From the NCBI RefSeq assembly GCF_001295795.1, contig NZ_LJHY01000023.1:118244-182243 (forward strand): a DNA stretch of 64,000 nt. The letters run 5' to 3'. The position numbers and the translations under genes are program-made. Below, one piece after another: positions 17,600 to 26,277 of the stretch (its first letter is position 1; the number at the start of each line of letters is the position of its first letter). Source of the DNA: Novosphingobium sp. AAP83. Lineage in GTDB: Bacteria; Pseudomonadota; Alphaproteobacteria; Sphingomonadales; Sphingomonadaceae. A model generated the notes under the pieces. That model saw only the letters and a program-made list of their open reading frames with translations. It was not told the origin of the DNA and ran no database searches.

Positions 17600-18625
17600 T
17601 CACCCCCTTATCGCATCGGCGCTATTGGCGCGCGCCGATGCTTTAACCTGGTCAATCAGTTCAATCAGCCGCGCAGCATCGTGGCCGGTGGGGCAGCGGT
17701 GCGGTGCCCCGCGCACCGCAGCGGCAAATTCGCGCAACTGCTGTTCAAAGAAGTGGCCCGTGCGGCGTCCGCCCATCCGGCGCGGATTGATGAGCACGCC
17801 CTCGGACGGGGACACCAGAACCTCGCCATTCCATTTCAGCACTTCGCCATCCTCGATCTCGGCCACACCGCCTGCAAAGTGCAGGACCTTGCGATCAAAC
17901 ACGCTGCGCTGGTTGTATGAGATATGGACGCTGGCCATGCGCCGTCCGGGATAGGCCATAAGGATCATCGCCTCATCTTCACCGCGCCAGCCCGGCTGCC
18001 AACGCGCGGCTTCGGCATGGACCCGCAGAGGATCATCTGCACCCATCACCAGTTGAACAAAGTCCAGCGAATGGGGCGCAAAGAGGGACAGGATCAGCCC
18101 GTCTTCGGGCGAGCGCGTTGCCCACCACGGCGCTTGCGGCCCGTCCCAGAACACGCAGGATGTTACCGAAACCGCGCGCAGCGGCCCCCAGTCCGGCATC
18201 CGGTCGAGCAGCGTGACAATCGCTCTATTGTGCCGGTAGGTGTGCCCTGCGGCCAGCACGAGCCCGCGCTTGGCCGCCTCAGCCTCAAGCAAGCGCGCCT
18301 GCGCCCCGGTTTCAGCCAGCGGCTTTTCCACCAGCGCGTGGCGTCCGGCGGCAAGCGCCGCCAGCGCCTGTTCGCCGTGCAGCGCGTTGGGGCTGGCAAT
18401 CAGCACAGCCTCGACTTCCGGCATCGCCAAAGCATCCGCCATCGACGTAAGCGCCGCGGCCCCGAACGGCCCCGCTGCTGCTTGCGCCGCTGCCGGATCG
18501 GGATCGACCGTAGCGACAATCCGCACTGCATCAGGCACCGCAGCCGCTGCCGCCAGATGCGCGCCCGAAATCCGCCCGCAACCGATCAAGGCCACGCCCA
18601 CCGGCTTGACCACCGGATCAGGCAC
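17600..18625 (-). CDS. Gfo/Idh/MocA-family oxidoreductase
   Basis: A 341-residue NAD(P)-dependent oxidoreductase. The N-terminal Rossmann motif is GCGRISGAH near residue 16, and the family's catalytic lysine sits in VEKPLAET near residue 100; a HxxD-like motif appears as FAPHSLDFVQ. Family members oxidise or reduce sugars, inositols or related cyclic compounds. It starts with GTG overlapping the last codons of the MFS carrier by 8 bases, so carrier and enzyme are one operon. It may process what the carrier imports. Confidence 0.8.
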   Translation of the reverse strand: MPDPVVKPVGVALIGCGRISGAHLAAAAAVPDAVRIVATVDPDPAAAQAAAGPFGAAALTSMADALAMPEVEAVLIASPNALHGEQALAALAAGRHALVEKPLAETGAQARLLEAEAAKRGLVLAAGHTYRHNRAIVTLLDRMPDWGPLRAVSVTSCVFWDGPQAPWWATRSPEDGLILSLFAPHSLDFVQLVMGADDPLRVHAEAARWQPGWRGEDEAMILMAYPGRRMASVHISYNQRSVFDRKVLHFAGGVAEIEDGEVLKWNGEVLVSPSEGVLINPRRMGGRRTGHFFEQQLREFAAAVRGAPHRCPTGHDAARLIELIDQVKASARANSADAIRG

Positions 18626-20000
18626 GCGCCAGTTCTCCTGTGGCTACCGCTTCGCGCTCATGCACAAAGCGCCAGATCATCAGCGCGGCAAACAGCTTGG
18701 TCAGCCCCGGCACCACCGAATAAGCCACAATCGTGCCCGCAATCGCGCCTGCACTTTGCATGAGCCCTGCGCGTGCCGCGGCCGAATCAAAACCCCAGCC
18801 CGAAAGGATCGCACCCACCACCAGCGTGCCGCCCAACGCAATCCCGGCCTTTTCGATAACCGACCAGATCGCGGAATAGGAGCCCGCACGGTTTTCGCCA
18901 TGCACATCGCGCGCCTCGGCAATGCAATCAGACAGCAGCGATAGCACAATCGTGCCCCACCCCGCGTTGCAGGCCGCCATAAGCGCCGCCATGGCATAGG
19001 CCACCGGCATCGGCATATCGGCCATCAAACCCCACGCCAGCGTCACCATTCCGTGCCCCGTTGCGGCGATGACGTAAGTCTTCTTTTTGCCGATACGTTT
19101 GGAAACCATCACCCACAGCGGCGATCCGGCCATCACAGCCACAGCCATGATGGCAGACATCACGCCAATATCGTGCAACGGTTCGGGACGCGCCATCGCG
19201 TATTTCACAAAGAACGGGAAGCTGGCGTAAGAAATCCCCGCCCCCACCGTCATCAGCACGGCTGATGCACACAAGATGGCAAAGCGCCGGTCGGCAAAGG
19301 CACGTGGCAAATCGCGCAGGCCCAAAGTGCGCCCGGTGTTCGCCCGATCCGGAATGCGCGCAGCAAAGCGCCATGCCACCAGCAAGCAGCCAAGGCAGAT
19401 CAGCCCCAATACGACCATCGTGATCAGATGCCCCTGCCGGTCCATGCCCAGCCGGTTCACCAGCATCGGCGCAAATGCGGAAGAAACCAGCACACCAAGT
19501 CCGGTAAACCCATGCTTCCAGCCCATCAGTTCGGTCCGCTCTGCCGGATCGGCCGACATTTCGGAAAACTGCGCCAGATAGGGCACCGAGAACATCGAAT
19601 AGACCACCATATAGACGCTGAAGGTGACAAACACCCACGCCACCTGAAATGCGGTTGAGGCTTCGGGCACAGCGAACGGCCCCAGCATCGCAAATGGTGC
19701 GCACAGCCCGCCAATCAACAACCAGCGACGGCGCGGAAAACGCGATGCGATGCGATCCGAAGCAATGCCGATCCACAAATCGAACACCGCGCCAAAAAAC
19801 ACTTTGGGCACGAATATCGCCATGCCCGCAATCGCAGGCGGAATGCCCATCACGTTGGTCAGATAGAACAGCAGCAGCAACGATGGCGCATCACGGAACA
19901 ATTGGCTGGCCACCTGGCCCAAGCCAAAACCCGCCTTTAGCGATGTTGGCAAACGGCCTGTGGCCGATGGGTTAGCCGCCACACCTGTTTCTGCCGCCAT
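18618..20000 (-). CDS. MFS transporter, GPH sugar-cation symporter type
   Basis: A 460-residue membrane protein with about twelve hydrophobic segments. The pattern DAPSLLLLFYLTNVMG at the N-terminus, GIASDRIASRFPRRR in the first cytoplasmic loop and a conserved MGWKHGFTGLG segment match the glycoside-pentoside-hexuronide symporter group. It probably carries a glycoside or other polar product of the periplasmic enzymes across the inner membrane. It heads the two-gene operon with the Gfo/Idh enzyme, and its start lies about 100 bases from the operator-like palindrome at 20099-20115. Confidence 0.82.
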   Translation of the reverse strand: MAAETGVAANPSATGRLPTSLKAGFGLGQVASQLFRDAPSLLLLFYLTNVMGIPPAIAGMAIFVPKVFFGAVFDLWIGIASDRIASRFPRRRWLLIGGLCAPFAMLGPFAVPEASTAFQVAWVFVTFSVYMVVYSMFSVPYLAQFSEMSADPAERTELMGWKHGFTGLGVLVSSAFAPMLVNRLGMDRQGHLITMVVLGLICLGCLLVAWRFAARIPDRANTGRTLGLRDLPRAFADRRFAILCASAVLMTVGAGISYASFPFFVKYAMARPEPLHDIGVMSAIMAVAVMAGSPLWVMVSKRIGKKKTYVIAATGHGMVTLAWGLMADMPMPVAYAMAALMAACNAGWGTIVLSLLSDCIAEARDVHGENRAGSYSAIWSVIEKAGIALGGTLVVGAILSGWGFDSAAARAGLMQSAGAIAGTIVAYSVVPGLTKLFAALMIWRFVHEREAVATGELARA

Positions 20001-20098
20001 GGTCGGGGAATCCTTTGCGCAAGATCGCTATCTGGTCAGCGTTCCCGATCCTGCCAGAATGCCTTGGCGCAGCGCCTATCCCCACACCTAACGCAAAC

Positions 20099-20115
20099 TG
20101 TCCGATTGGCGGATA
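20099..20115. promoter_or_regulatory. Cluster operator-like palindrome upstream of the GPH carrier
   Basis: TGTCCG-ATTGG-CGGATA, matching the iclR-upstream site with arms TRTCCG/CGGATA and the same 5-base spacing. It lies in the gap between the first DUF1838 gene and the carrier, both on the minus strand. Confidence 0.6.
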
Positions 20116-20132
20116 ACACTGTCAGATTCGCT

Positions 20133-20969
20133 TCAAAGCGCAAGGATGGCGGCGGGGTCTTTCAGCACCTCGGGCCGCTTCGCCGCTGTTGCCTCGATCC
20201 ACGCCGGTGGCAGCGAATCCATCGTGGCATTTTGCCGCCCGATGCCGATGGCGGTCAGGTGGCCGGGGCGGTCTCCCATTTGCATCCAGGGCCGCCACGA
20301 ACATACGTTGGTAAAGCTCACTTCGCTCGTCACGCGGGTTGCACCGGGACGCTCCAGATCGCTTTTCTTGGCGTGGAAGGTGTTGCTTTCGGAATAGCGG
20401 AAAGGCCGCGCCGCGCCGGGAAAGGTCATCGCGGTGCGCGAACGCTCGGTCACCCACACATCATCGCCGCGCACATCAAACGGCAGCACGTCATGCTCCA
20501 TCTGCAACCCCGGCACATCGCGGCCCAGATGGAAGGAAAGATCGCGGCCAAAGCGGAATTTCGATGGCGGCAATCCGCCTGCGGGCACCTTGCAATCCTG
20601 ATTGGTGTAAGGGTTGCGGAACGTCTCCAGCGCCTTGCCCGTTTCGGGATCGGTAAACCACGCCAGTTCAAAATTCACCACCGCAAACCCGTCGGCCACT
20701 TGGGTATAACGCGAGAACACGGCTGATACGACCGCGAACAGCGGGTCCATCCGGTCCTCCACCACGCCATAATACCGCGCCGAAACCCAACCAGTGATCA
20801 ACCCCTCGTCCAGCGCCCCGCGCATCATGATGAAGGTGCGCAGCCGTCCTTCTGCGCTTGCCACATCAAGCGCCACTCCCGCCTTGCGCCGCGCACCCGC
20901 CACCGGGCTTGCCAGCGCAACCGCACCAAGGCCCATCCCGGCCAAAGCAGTCCTGCGATCCATCGTCAT
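20133..20969 (-). CDS. Tat-exported DUF1838 family protein
   Basis: A 278-residue protein with a twin-arginine signal (MDRRTALAGMGLGAVALASPVAGA), so it is probably periplasmic. It belongs to the uncharacterised DUF1838 family: landmarks are FRNPYTNQDCKVPAGG, GLQMEHDVLPFDVRGDDVWV and, near the C-terminus, SFTNVCSWRPWMQMGDRPGH. No known catalytic motif is apparent. A second, longer member lies at 26278-27318 with the same domain pattern. It is divergent from the enoyl-CoA hydratase, with the operator-like site 21039-21055 between them. The function is unknown; presence of two copies in one regulon suggests a direct role in the pathway. Confidence 0.75.
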   Translation of the reverse strand: MTMDRRTALAGMGLGAVALASPVAGARRKAGVALDVASAEGRLRTFIMMRGALDEGLITGWVSARYYGVVEDRMDPLFAVVSAVFSRYTQVADGFAVVNFELAWFTDPETGKALETFRNPYTNQDCKVPAGGLPPSKFRFGRDLSFHLGRDVPGLQMEHDVLPFDVRGDDVWVTERSRTAMTFPGAARPFRYSESNTFHAKKSDLERPGATRVTSEVSFTNVCSWRPWMQMGDRPGHLTAIGIGRQNATMDSLPPAWIEATAAKRPEVLKDPAAILAL

Positions 20970-21038
20970 ACGCGGCGTCCTTCAAGCATAGGGAAAGCTT
21001 CCATGCCACGGCCACCCCCGCCACGCTCCCGCCCGCTC

Positions 21039-21055
21039 TATCCGCAAGGCGGACA
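21039..21055. promoter_or_regulatory. Cluster operator-like palindrome between DUF1838 and enoyl-CoA hydratase genes
   Basis: TATCCG-CAAGG-CGGACA, one arm position different from perfect symmetry. It lies 70 bases from the DUF1838 start and about 100 bases from the enoyl-CoA hydratase start, in a divergent promoter region. Confidence 0.62.
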
Positions 21056-21156
21056 GGTGATCTAGTCCTGCCCTCATGTGCAAACGCAATTGCGCCTAAG
21101 CGCGGCTTTGTGCATCACGCGGGCCAAGCAAGCCCACCCGTGAGAGGAACCCGCAC

Positions 21157-21960
21157 GTGTCCCAACCCTTTTTGCTGATCGAACGCGATGGCCCCGTTGT
21201 CATCGCCACGCTGAACCGCCCGGAAGAGCGCAATGCCATTTCCGAAACCGCCTATAGCGAAGAGATCGCCGATTTCTGCGCCAAGATGACGCGGGATCGC
21301 TCTGTGCGCGCGGTGGTGCTGACGGGCGCGGGCAAATCGTTCTGCGCAGGCGGCAATATCAAGCACATGTCTGAAAAGACCGGCATGTTTGCAGGCACAC
21401 CCTATGAATTGCGCAATTCCTATCGCACCGGCATCCAATTGATCCCGGCAGCGCTCTATGAACTCGAAGTGCCGGTTGTGGCCGCAGTCAATGGCGCGGC
21501 CATCGGCGCGGGGCTTGATCTTGCCTGTATGTGCGATGTGCGCATCGCATCGGAAAAGGCCGTGTTTGCCGAAAGCTTTGTAAAGCTGGGCATCGTCCCC
21601 GGCGATGGCGGCGCATGGCTGCTGCCGCGCATCATCGGCATGGCCCGCGCCAGCCTGCTGACTTTGACCGGCGATACCATCGATGCCGCCAAGGCGCTGG
21701 AATATGGCCTCGTTGCCGAAGTCGTCGCGCCCGATCAGGTCATGCCGCGCGCGCTGGAAGTGGCGCATTCGATCGCGGTGAACCCCGGCCACGCCACGCG
21801 CATGGCCAAGCGCCTGCTGCGCGAAGGGCAGGATATGAAGCTGGCCCCGCTGCTCGAACTCTCTGCCGCCTATCAGGCACTGGCGCACCACACGCACGAT
21901 CACTCCGAAGCCGTAGCCGCCTTCGTTGAAAAGCGCCCTGCCGCTTTCACCGATAAGTAA
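21157..21960 (+). CDS. Enoyl-CoA hydratase/isomerase family protein
   Basis: A 267-residue crotonase-fold enzyme; the GTG start at 21157 has GAGAGG upstream. Oxyanion-hole segments GKSFCAGGNIK and NGAAIGAGLDLACMCD are present, as is the catalytic-glutamate region FAESFVKLGIVPGDGGAWLLPR. It would hydrate, isomerise or cleave an acyl-CoA, implying that part of the pathway runs through CoA thioesters even though no CoA ligase is adjacent. It is followed by a strong stem-loop and then the FAD oxidase. Confidence 0.87.
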   Translation: MSQPFLLIERDGPVVIATLNRPEERNAISETAYSEEIADFCAKMTRDRSVRAVVLTGAGKSFCAGGNIKHMSEKTGMFAGTPYELRNSYRTGIQLIPAALYELEVPVVAAVNGAAIGAGLDLACMCDVRIASEKAVFAESFVKLGIVPGDGGAWLLPRIIGMARASLLTLTGDTIDAAKALEYGLVAEVVAPDQVMPRALEVAHSIAVNPGHATRMAKRLLREGQDMKLAPLLELSAAYQALAHHTHDHSEAVAAFVEKRPAAFTDK

Positions 21961-21976
21961 TCGCAGGCCGGATATT

Positions 21977-22011
21977 CCACGGGGCCATTGCCGCAGCGCG
22001 CGGCCCCGTGG
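21977..22011. terminator. Strong stem-loop between enoyl-CoA hydratase and FAD oxidase
   Basis: CCACGGGGCC and GGCCCCGTGG form a perfect 10-bp stem around a 15-base loop. There is no U-run, so it may be a processing or attenuation hairpin rather than an intrinsic terminator. It covers a GTG at 22008 that could otherwise start the oxidase, favouring the ATG at 22050. Confidence 0.5.
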
Positions 22012-22049
22012 CAAAACGCCGCGATACGATCTTTCGGGGCGATTTAGCG

Positions 22050-23600
22050 ATGACGGCCGATGCCACTTTTCTGGATGCCTTGCGGCAAGCGCTCGGTTCC
22101 GATGCCGTCGATATTGCGGCAGATTCGCTCGCCTACTTTGCCAACGACGTTTATCGCACCGGCGGGCTGCCGCTGGCGGTTATCCGCCCCGCCAGCGTTG
22201 AGGCGCTGGCCGAAGCAGTAAAGCTGTGCGCCGGTGCCCAAGTGGCGATGGTGCCGCGCGGCGGCGGCGCATCCTATACCGATGGCTATATCCGCCCCGA
22301 AGGCGGGCACATCCTGATCGATACCGGCGCGCTGGACGATATCGTGATCGATGAAACCAATGCGGTTGTCACCGCAGGCGCGGGCGTGACTTGGGCAAAC
22401 CTCAAGATCGCGCTTGAGGCCAAAGGCTTGCGCACGCCATTCTGGGGACCATTCTCGGGCATCGCCGCCACCGTCGGCGGATCTATGAGCCAGAACACGC
22501 TCAGCCACGGCGGCACCGCGCATGGCATTTCCGCGCAATCGGTGATCGGTTTCGATGTCGTGCTGGCCAGCGGCGAAGTGCTTACGACCAACGCCTGCGA
22601 TGGCATGCGCTTCTATGGGCCGGATATGACCGGGCTGTTCACCGGCGATTGCGGCGTCTTCGGGATCAAGGCGCGCATCCGCCTGCCACTCTTGCCAGTG
22701 TTGCATCATGCCGAGACGGTATCCTTCGCGTTCGACAGTTTTGCCGATTACCATACCGGCGTGCGCAAGGCCCAGCTCGCGCGATTGGACGACAGCCACT
22801 TCGGCCTCGACCTGGCCCTGTCCCAAGGCCAGATCGCGCGGCAGGAAGGTGTTGGCGCTCGGCTGAAGATCGCCCTGCAAGTGATGCAGAAAGCGCCGGA
22901 CAAGCTCAAAGGCCTTGCCACGCTCGTCAAGATGGGCCTCGCCGGAGAAGACCCGATGCGCGCGGGCGCTTATATGTGCCACTTCATCGTCGAAGGCTTC
23001 GACGGCCAAGACGCCGCGCACAAGGCCAAACAATTGCGCCGGATCGTGGGCGCACATGGCCGCGAGATTGCCAATTCAGTGCCCACATTCGTGCGATCCG
23101 TCCCCTTTGCGCCGCTGTTCAACATCCTTGGCCCCGGCGCGGAACGCTGGGTGCCGATCCACGGCGTCTTCGCCCACGATAAAGCCGTAGCCTTCGACAC
23201 CGCCTTCAAAGCCCTGCTCGCCGCGCGCAAAGCCGATATGGACAGGCTGGGCGTGTGGACCGGCACAATGTTTTCCCCCGTTGGCGCATCGGGTTTCCTC
23301 TATGAAATCGCGCTCTATTGGCCCGACGCCCGCACGCCCTATCACCTCACCACGCTGGGCGATGAATATATCGCAGGCCTCAAGGATTTCCCCGCCAACC
23401 CAGCAGCCCGCGCCTATGCCGATGACCTCAAGGAAGCCATCGTCAGCCTGATGCAAGACCACGGCGCAGGCCACTTCCAGATCGGCCGCGCCTACCCCTA
23501 CCAATCCCGCCTCTCCCCCGCCGCCAAGGCCCTGCTGGGCGCGATAAAGCGCGAACTCGATCCGCAAGGCCTGATGAACCCCGGCGCGCTGGGGCTTTGA
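22050..23600 (+). CDS. FAD-linked oxidase (GlcD / vanillyl-alcohol-oxidase fold)
   Basis: A 516-residue FAD-binding oxidoreductase. The PP-loop FAD motif is VPRGGGASYTDGY near residue 72, followed by TVGGSMSQNTLSHGG, and the C-terminus ends DPQGLMNPGALGL as in GlcD/Dld/cresol-methylhydroxylase relatives. It would oxidise a 2-hydroxy acid or a benzylic alcohol/alkylphenol; the long middle domain with a full cap favours the latter group somewhat. No signal peptide is visible. It probably shares the transcript of the enoyl-CoA hydratase. Confidence 0.8.
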   Translation: MTADATFLDALRQALGSDAVDIAADSLAYFANDVYRTGGLPLAVIRPASVEALAEAVKLCAGAQVAMVPRGGGASYTDGYIRPEGGHILIDTGALDDIVIDETNAVVTAGAGVTWANLKIALEAKGLRTPFWGPFSGIAATVGGSMSQNTLSHGGTAHGISAQSVIGFDVVLASGEVLTTNACDGMRFYGPDMTGLFTGDCGVFGIKARIRLPLLPVLHHAETVSFAFDSFADYHTGVRKAQLARLDDSHFGLDLALSQGQIARQEGVGARLKIALQVMQKAPDKLKGLATLVKMGLAGEDPMRAGAYMCHFIVEGFDGQDAAHKAKQLRRIVGAHGREIANSVPTFVRSVPFAPLFNILGPGAERWVPIHGVFAHDKAVAFDTAFKALLAARKADMDRLGVWTGTMFSPVGASGFLYEIALYWPDARTPYHLTTLGDEYIAGLKDFPANPAARAYADDLKEAIVSLMQDHGAGHFQIGRAYPYQSRLSPAAKALLGAIKRELDPQGLMNPGALGL

Positions 23601-23687
23601 AGAGGGGCGGCTTTTCGGGATTGCGGCACAAAAGATGCCGTTCTGGAAGCGACCCCGTATTCGCCACTCCCGGTCGCTCGCTGGCGC

Positions 23688-24290
23688 CTATTCCCTCCTG
23701 AACTCGAAGCGACAAGATCCAGCGCCTTGCGCGATAGTCGAAGGGCGGCTGAAGCGGATGCCTTTTGGGATGCTGTCAATCCAGACCCGGTCCCATTCGC
23801 AAAACAAGTCGAGCAGATGTTCAGCATCGTGACGTGCCAAGAAGGCTTTGTAACCACAGACCTTTACGACCGACACGAAGCCATCCTCCAGCTCCGAAAA
23901 TGCGATATCGAACATCGCCCCATAGGTTTGGTTGATTTGGGCTGTATACCTTCGGGTTGCTTCGAATGGGTCTTTGGACAAGCGATACCAAAGCCAGATT
24001 AGAAGACGGCTTACACCGTTCGAGAATGTCGTGATTGACCGGCCAACTGCGGTCTTTGCGGCGGTTTCATCCAGCCCATAGGCTCGCCATTGATGATAGG
24101 CGCACACGGCACAGCTTCCCATAAGGATATGCTGCTGCGAAGGCCGATCTACAGCAAACCTTGTCTCGGTTTCCATGAGATTGGCCACGGAAGCGTCAAA
24201 TTGCGTTCGCTGGTGCTTGGGAAGGCTGTTTCTGAAATGGCGCAGCATCGAGCGATCAGCCGCAGTCATGGGAAATGCAAGATCATGCAT
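23688..24290 (-). CDS. L-2-amino-thiazoline-4-carboxylic acid hydrolase (ATC hydrolase) family protein
   Basis: A 200-residue soluble protein. Its C-terminal third carries the family pattern: VVKVCGYKAFLARH, LLDLFCEWDRVW, then SRPSTIAQGAGSCRFEF at the end, i.e. conserved cysteines and a final aromatic C-x-F-x-F strand. Family founders open the thiazoline ring of ATC to S-carbamoylcysteine, but most members are uncharacterised C-N ring hydrolases. It faces the FAD oxidase tail to tail. The start could also be the ATG at 24269. Another ring-opening candidate in a cluster already rich in amide hydrolases. Confidence 0.62.
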   Translation of the reverse strand: MHDLAFPMTAADRSMLRHFRNSLPKHQRTQFDASVANLMETETRFAVDRPSQQHILMGSCAVCAYHQWRAYGLDETAAKTAVGRSITTFSNGVSRLLIWLWYRLSKDPFEATRRYTAQINQTYGAMFDIAFSELEDGFVSVVKVCGYKAFLARHDAEHLLDLFCEWDRVWIDSIPKGIRFSRPSTIAQGAGSCRFEFRRE

Positions 24291-24562
24291 CCCGGTTCTC
24301 CGAGGACAGTGGATTCAACTAGTGCGAGAGTCCAGCCCGCACAGCGAACCGGGACGTCAGAATGACGACACGGCCTCCTCCTCCATCCTCAGCTATTTAC
24401 AGCAGCGTCGGCCTCGAAAAATTAACGCTAGATCAGTCGAATTGCAATCAAAGTCATTGGTCCTGCCCGGCCTCAACCCGTCCAGGGTGGGACGGCAGGA
24501 ATCCACCCACTTTCAGCCATTCGACATCAACAACCCTTGCCCTAAAAGCAGCCGTCCCACCA

Positions 24563-24773
24563 TCGTCGCCCCGGGCTTGACACGGGGTCAGGCTTTTCTT
24601 TGCGGCGTGCGGTAAGAAAAGTGGTTCGCGCCAAGACCGCAGAGACATATCGTGGGGAGGCACAGGGGATCGCGGATCGGTTGGAGGTTCCATACATTCT
24701 CCACATCTCTGCGCTCTTGGCGGTCTCTGCGCGAAACGAAAAAGCGGGACTCGGGGTCAAGCCCCGGGTGACG
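24563..24773. repeat. Nested inverted-repeat intergenic element
   Basis: The 678-base gap 24291-24968 has no convincing gene. Its centre is a nested inverted repeat: outer arms around CCCCGGGCTTGAC (24563-24600 against 24739-24773) and inner arms around GCGCCAAGACCGCAGAGAC (24626-24646 against 24710-24735). The inner sequence is related to the GCAGAGACGCAGAG arms at 48794-48947. GC-rich hairpin fragments also follow at 24833-24950. It looks like a non-coding dispersed element with no transposase. Confidence 0.55.
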
Positions 24774-24968
24774 GTAGAGGGGGGAGATGTGGGCATGGCA
24801 GCATCGCCAAAAGCTGCCGTGCCAGACAAACATCCTCCCTGTTTTTGCGAAGCACAAACGGGGGGGTGGCAGGCACCGCAGGTGACTGACGGAGGGGTTG
24901 CTGCCCCTCCACCACCAGCTCCGCTGGCGGTCCCCCTCCCCGATTGTCCTTCGGAAAATCAGAAAGGA

Positions 24969-26159
24969 TCAATGCGCTTCCTCGCGATAGGCCCCCAGCG
25001 TCGCGATCAGGACCACGACCACCGCCAGCACTGCTGCCGAGGATAGCAGCGCCGCGTCGTAGCCGCCCAGCGCGTCATAGGCCTTGCCGAACAGCAGTGG
25101 CCCCAGCCCTGCGCCAAGGCAGAACACGCCCAGCACACCGCCATAAGTCGCGCCGTAATTGGCAATCGCGGCATAGCGTCCGGTGAAATAGGCGAGCATG
25201 TCCACTTCGGCCCCGGCGGCAAGGCCGAGCATCAGCGCCGCTGGCACCACCGGCCCGCTACCCCACAGCAGCAGCGCGGCCACGACCGGTGAGAGCAGGA
25301 ACAGCGCTGCCACATAAGGCGCGTGGAACCGGTCGAACAGGTATCCCACCACCAATCGCGCCACGAGCACCGCCGCGCCAACACCCGCCGCCACGCGCGC
25401 CGCCTCTGCCGCTGCCATGCCGCGATCCACCAGCATCGGCACCAGATGCACGATCAATCCGGCCACGATCAGGCCCAGCAGGAACGCGATGACCAGCAGC
25501 AACAGCGTCTGGCGGTTCGCCTCGAACCGGCCCTGTTGCTTTGCGCCTGCCACGGGCCGGTCAGACGTGCCGATCATCAGGCTGGCAGGCAGGCCGACCG
25601 CCAGCGTCACCGCCGCCATCACCAGCACCGCGCTGCGCCACCCGCTTTGCGCAAAGACCGGGCCGAGCAAGGCAGGCGCGAGCATCGCCGCCGCGCCTGT
25701 GCCCATCAGCATCAGCCCCAGCGCCAGCCCGCGCGCCTGATCAAACTTCAGCAAAACGATCCGCGCCCAGATCGCAGGCGTCGTGCCCGCGCCCGCCAGC
25801 GCCACCAACAGCCACAGCCCGTCCCACGCCAAGACAGAATTGCCGGTGCGTGATAATGCCAGCAGCGCGAGCGGCGTCAGAACGAAGCTGGCGACTGCAA
25901 TCGGCCGCGCGCCCACACGATCGGCCAGCCAGCCTACCACTGGCGCGGACAGGAATATGCCGAACTGCTGAAACGTCGCCGCCCCCGAAACCGCCGCGCG
26001 GCTCCACCCGAATTCGGCCTCCAGCGGTTTGACGAACAGGCCCAGCGAATAGAACCCGATGCCCATCGTGCCCACACCAATGGCCAATGCGGCGGCCAGA
26101 ACCAATGGCCAGCCTTGCGCCAGCTCCGCGCGGGCTTGGGGGGTAAGGGTTAGGGCCAT
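24969..26159 (-). CDS. MFS transporter, monocarboxylate/oxalate-formate type
   Basis: A 396-residue membrane protein with about twelve hydrophobic segments. Landmarks are GVGTMGIGFYSLGLFVKPLE at the first helix (a common start in the MCT/OFA group), FGWSRAAVSGA and the loop GWLADRVGARP. Transport of a small organic acid is the usual role. It lies downstream of the second DUF1838 gene on the same strand but is separated from it by a clear intrinsic terminator at 26204-26237, so it probably has its own promoter or depends on read-through. Confidence 0.78.
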   Translation of the reverse strand: MALTLTPQARAELAQGWPLVLAAALAIGVGTMGIGFYSLGLFVKPLEAEFGWSRAAVSGAATFQQFGIFLSAPVVGWLADRVGARPIAVASFVLTPLALLALSRTGNSVLAWDGLWLLVALAGAGTTPAIWARIVLLKFDQARGLALGLMLMGTGAAAMLAPALLGPVFAQSGWRSAVLVMAAVTLAVGLPASLMIGTSDRPVAGAKQQGRFEANRQTLLLLVIAFLLGLIVAGLIVHLVPMLVDRGMAAAEAARVAAGVGAAVLVARLVVGYLFDRFHAPYVAALFLLSPVVAALLLWGSGPVVPAALMLGLAAGAEVDMLAYFTGRYAAIANYGATYGGVLGVFCLGAGLGPLLFGKAYDALGGYDAALLSSAAVLAVVVVLIATLGAYREEAH

Positions 26160-26203
26160 GGCTTATCCTTTATCGGGCTATCAAGGAATGCCCACCCCAA
26201 ACC

Positions 26204-26237
26204 AAAAACCCCCGCACGGCACAAGTCCGTACGGGGG
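26204..26237 (-). terminator. Intrinsic terminator after the second DUF1838 gene
   Basis: On the minus strand a stem CCCCCGTACGGAC / GCCGTGCGGGGG with one mismatch is followed immediately by TTTTTGG. This is a textbook rho-independent terminator, 40 bases past the DUF1838 stop. Confidence 0.8.
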
Positions 26238-26277
26238 CTGGCCAAGCAACACGTGAGAGGGCGCTGCTCAGGACTGG

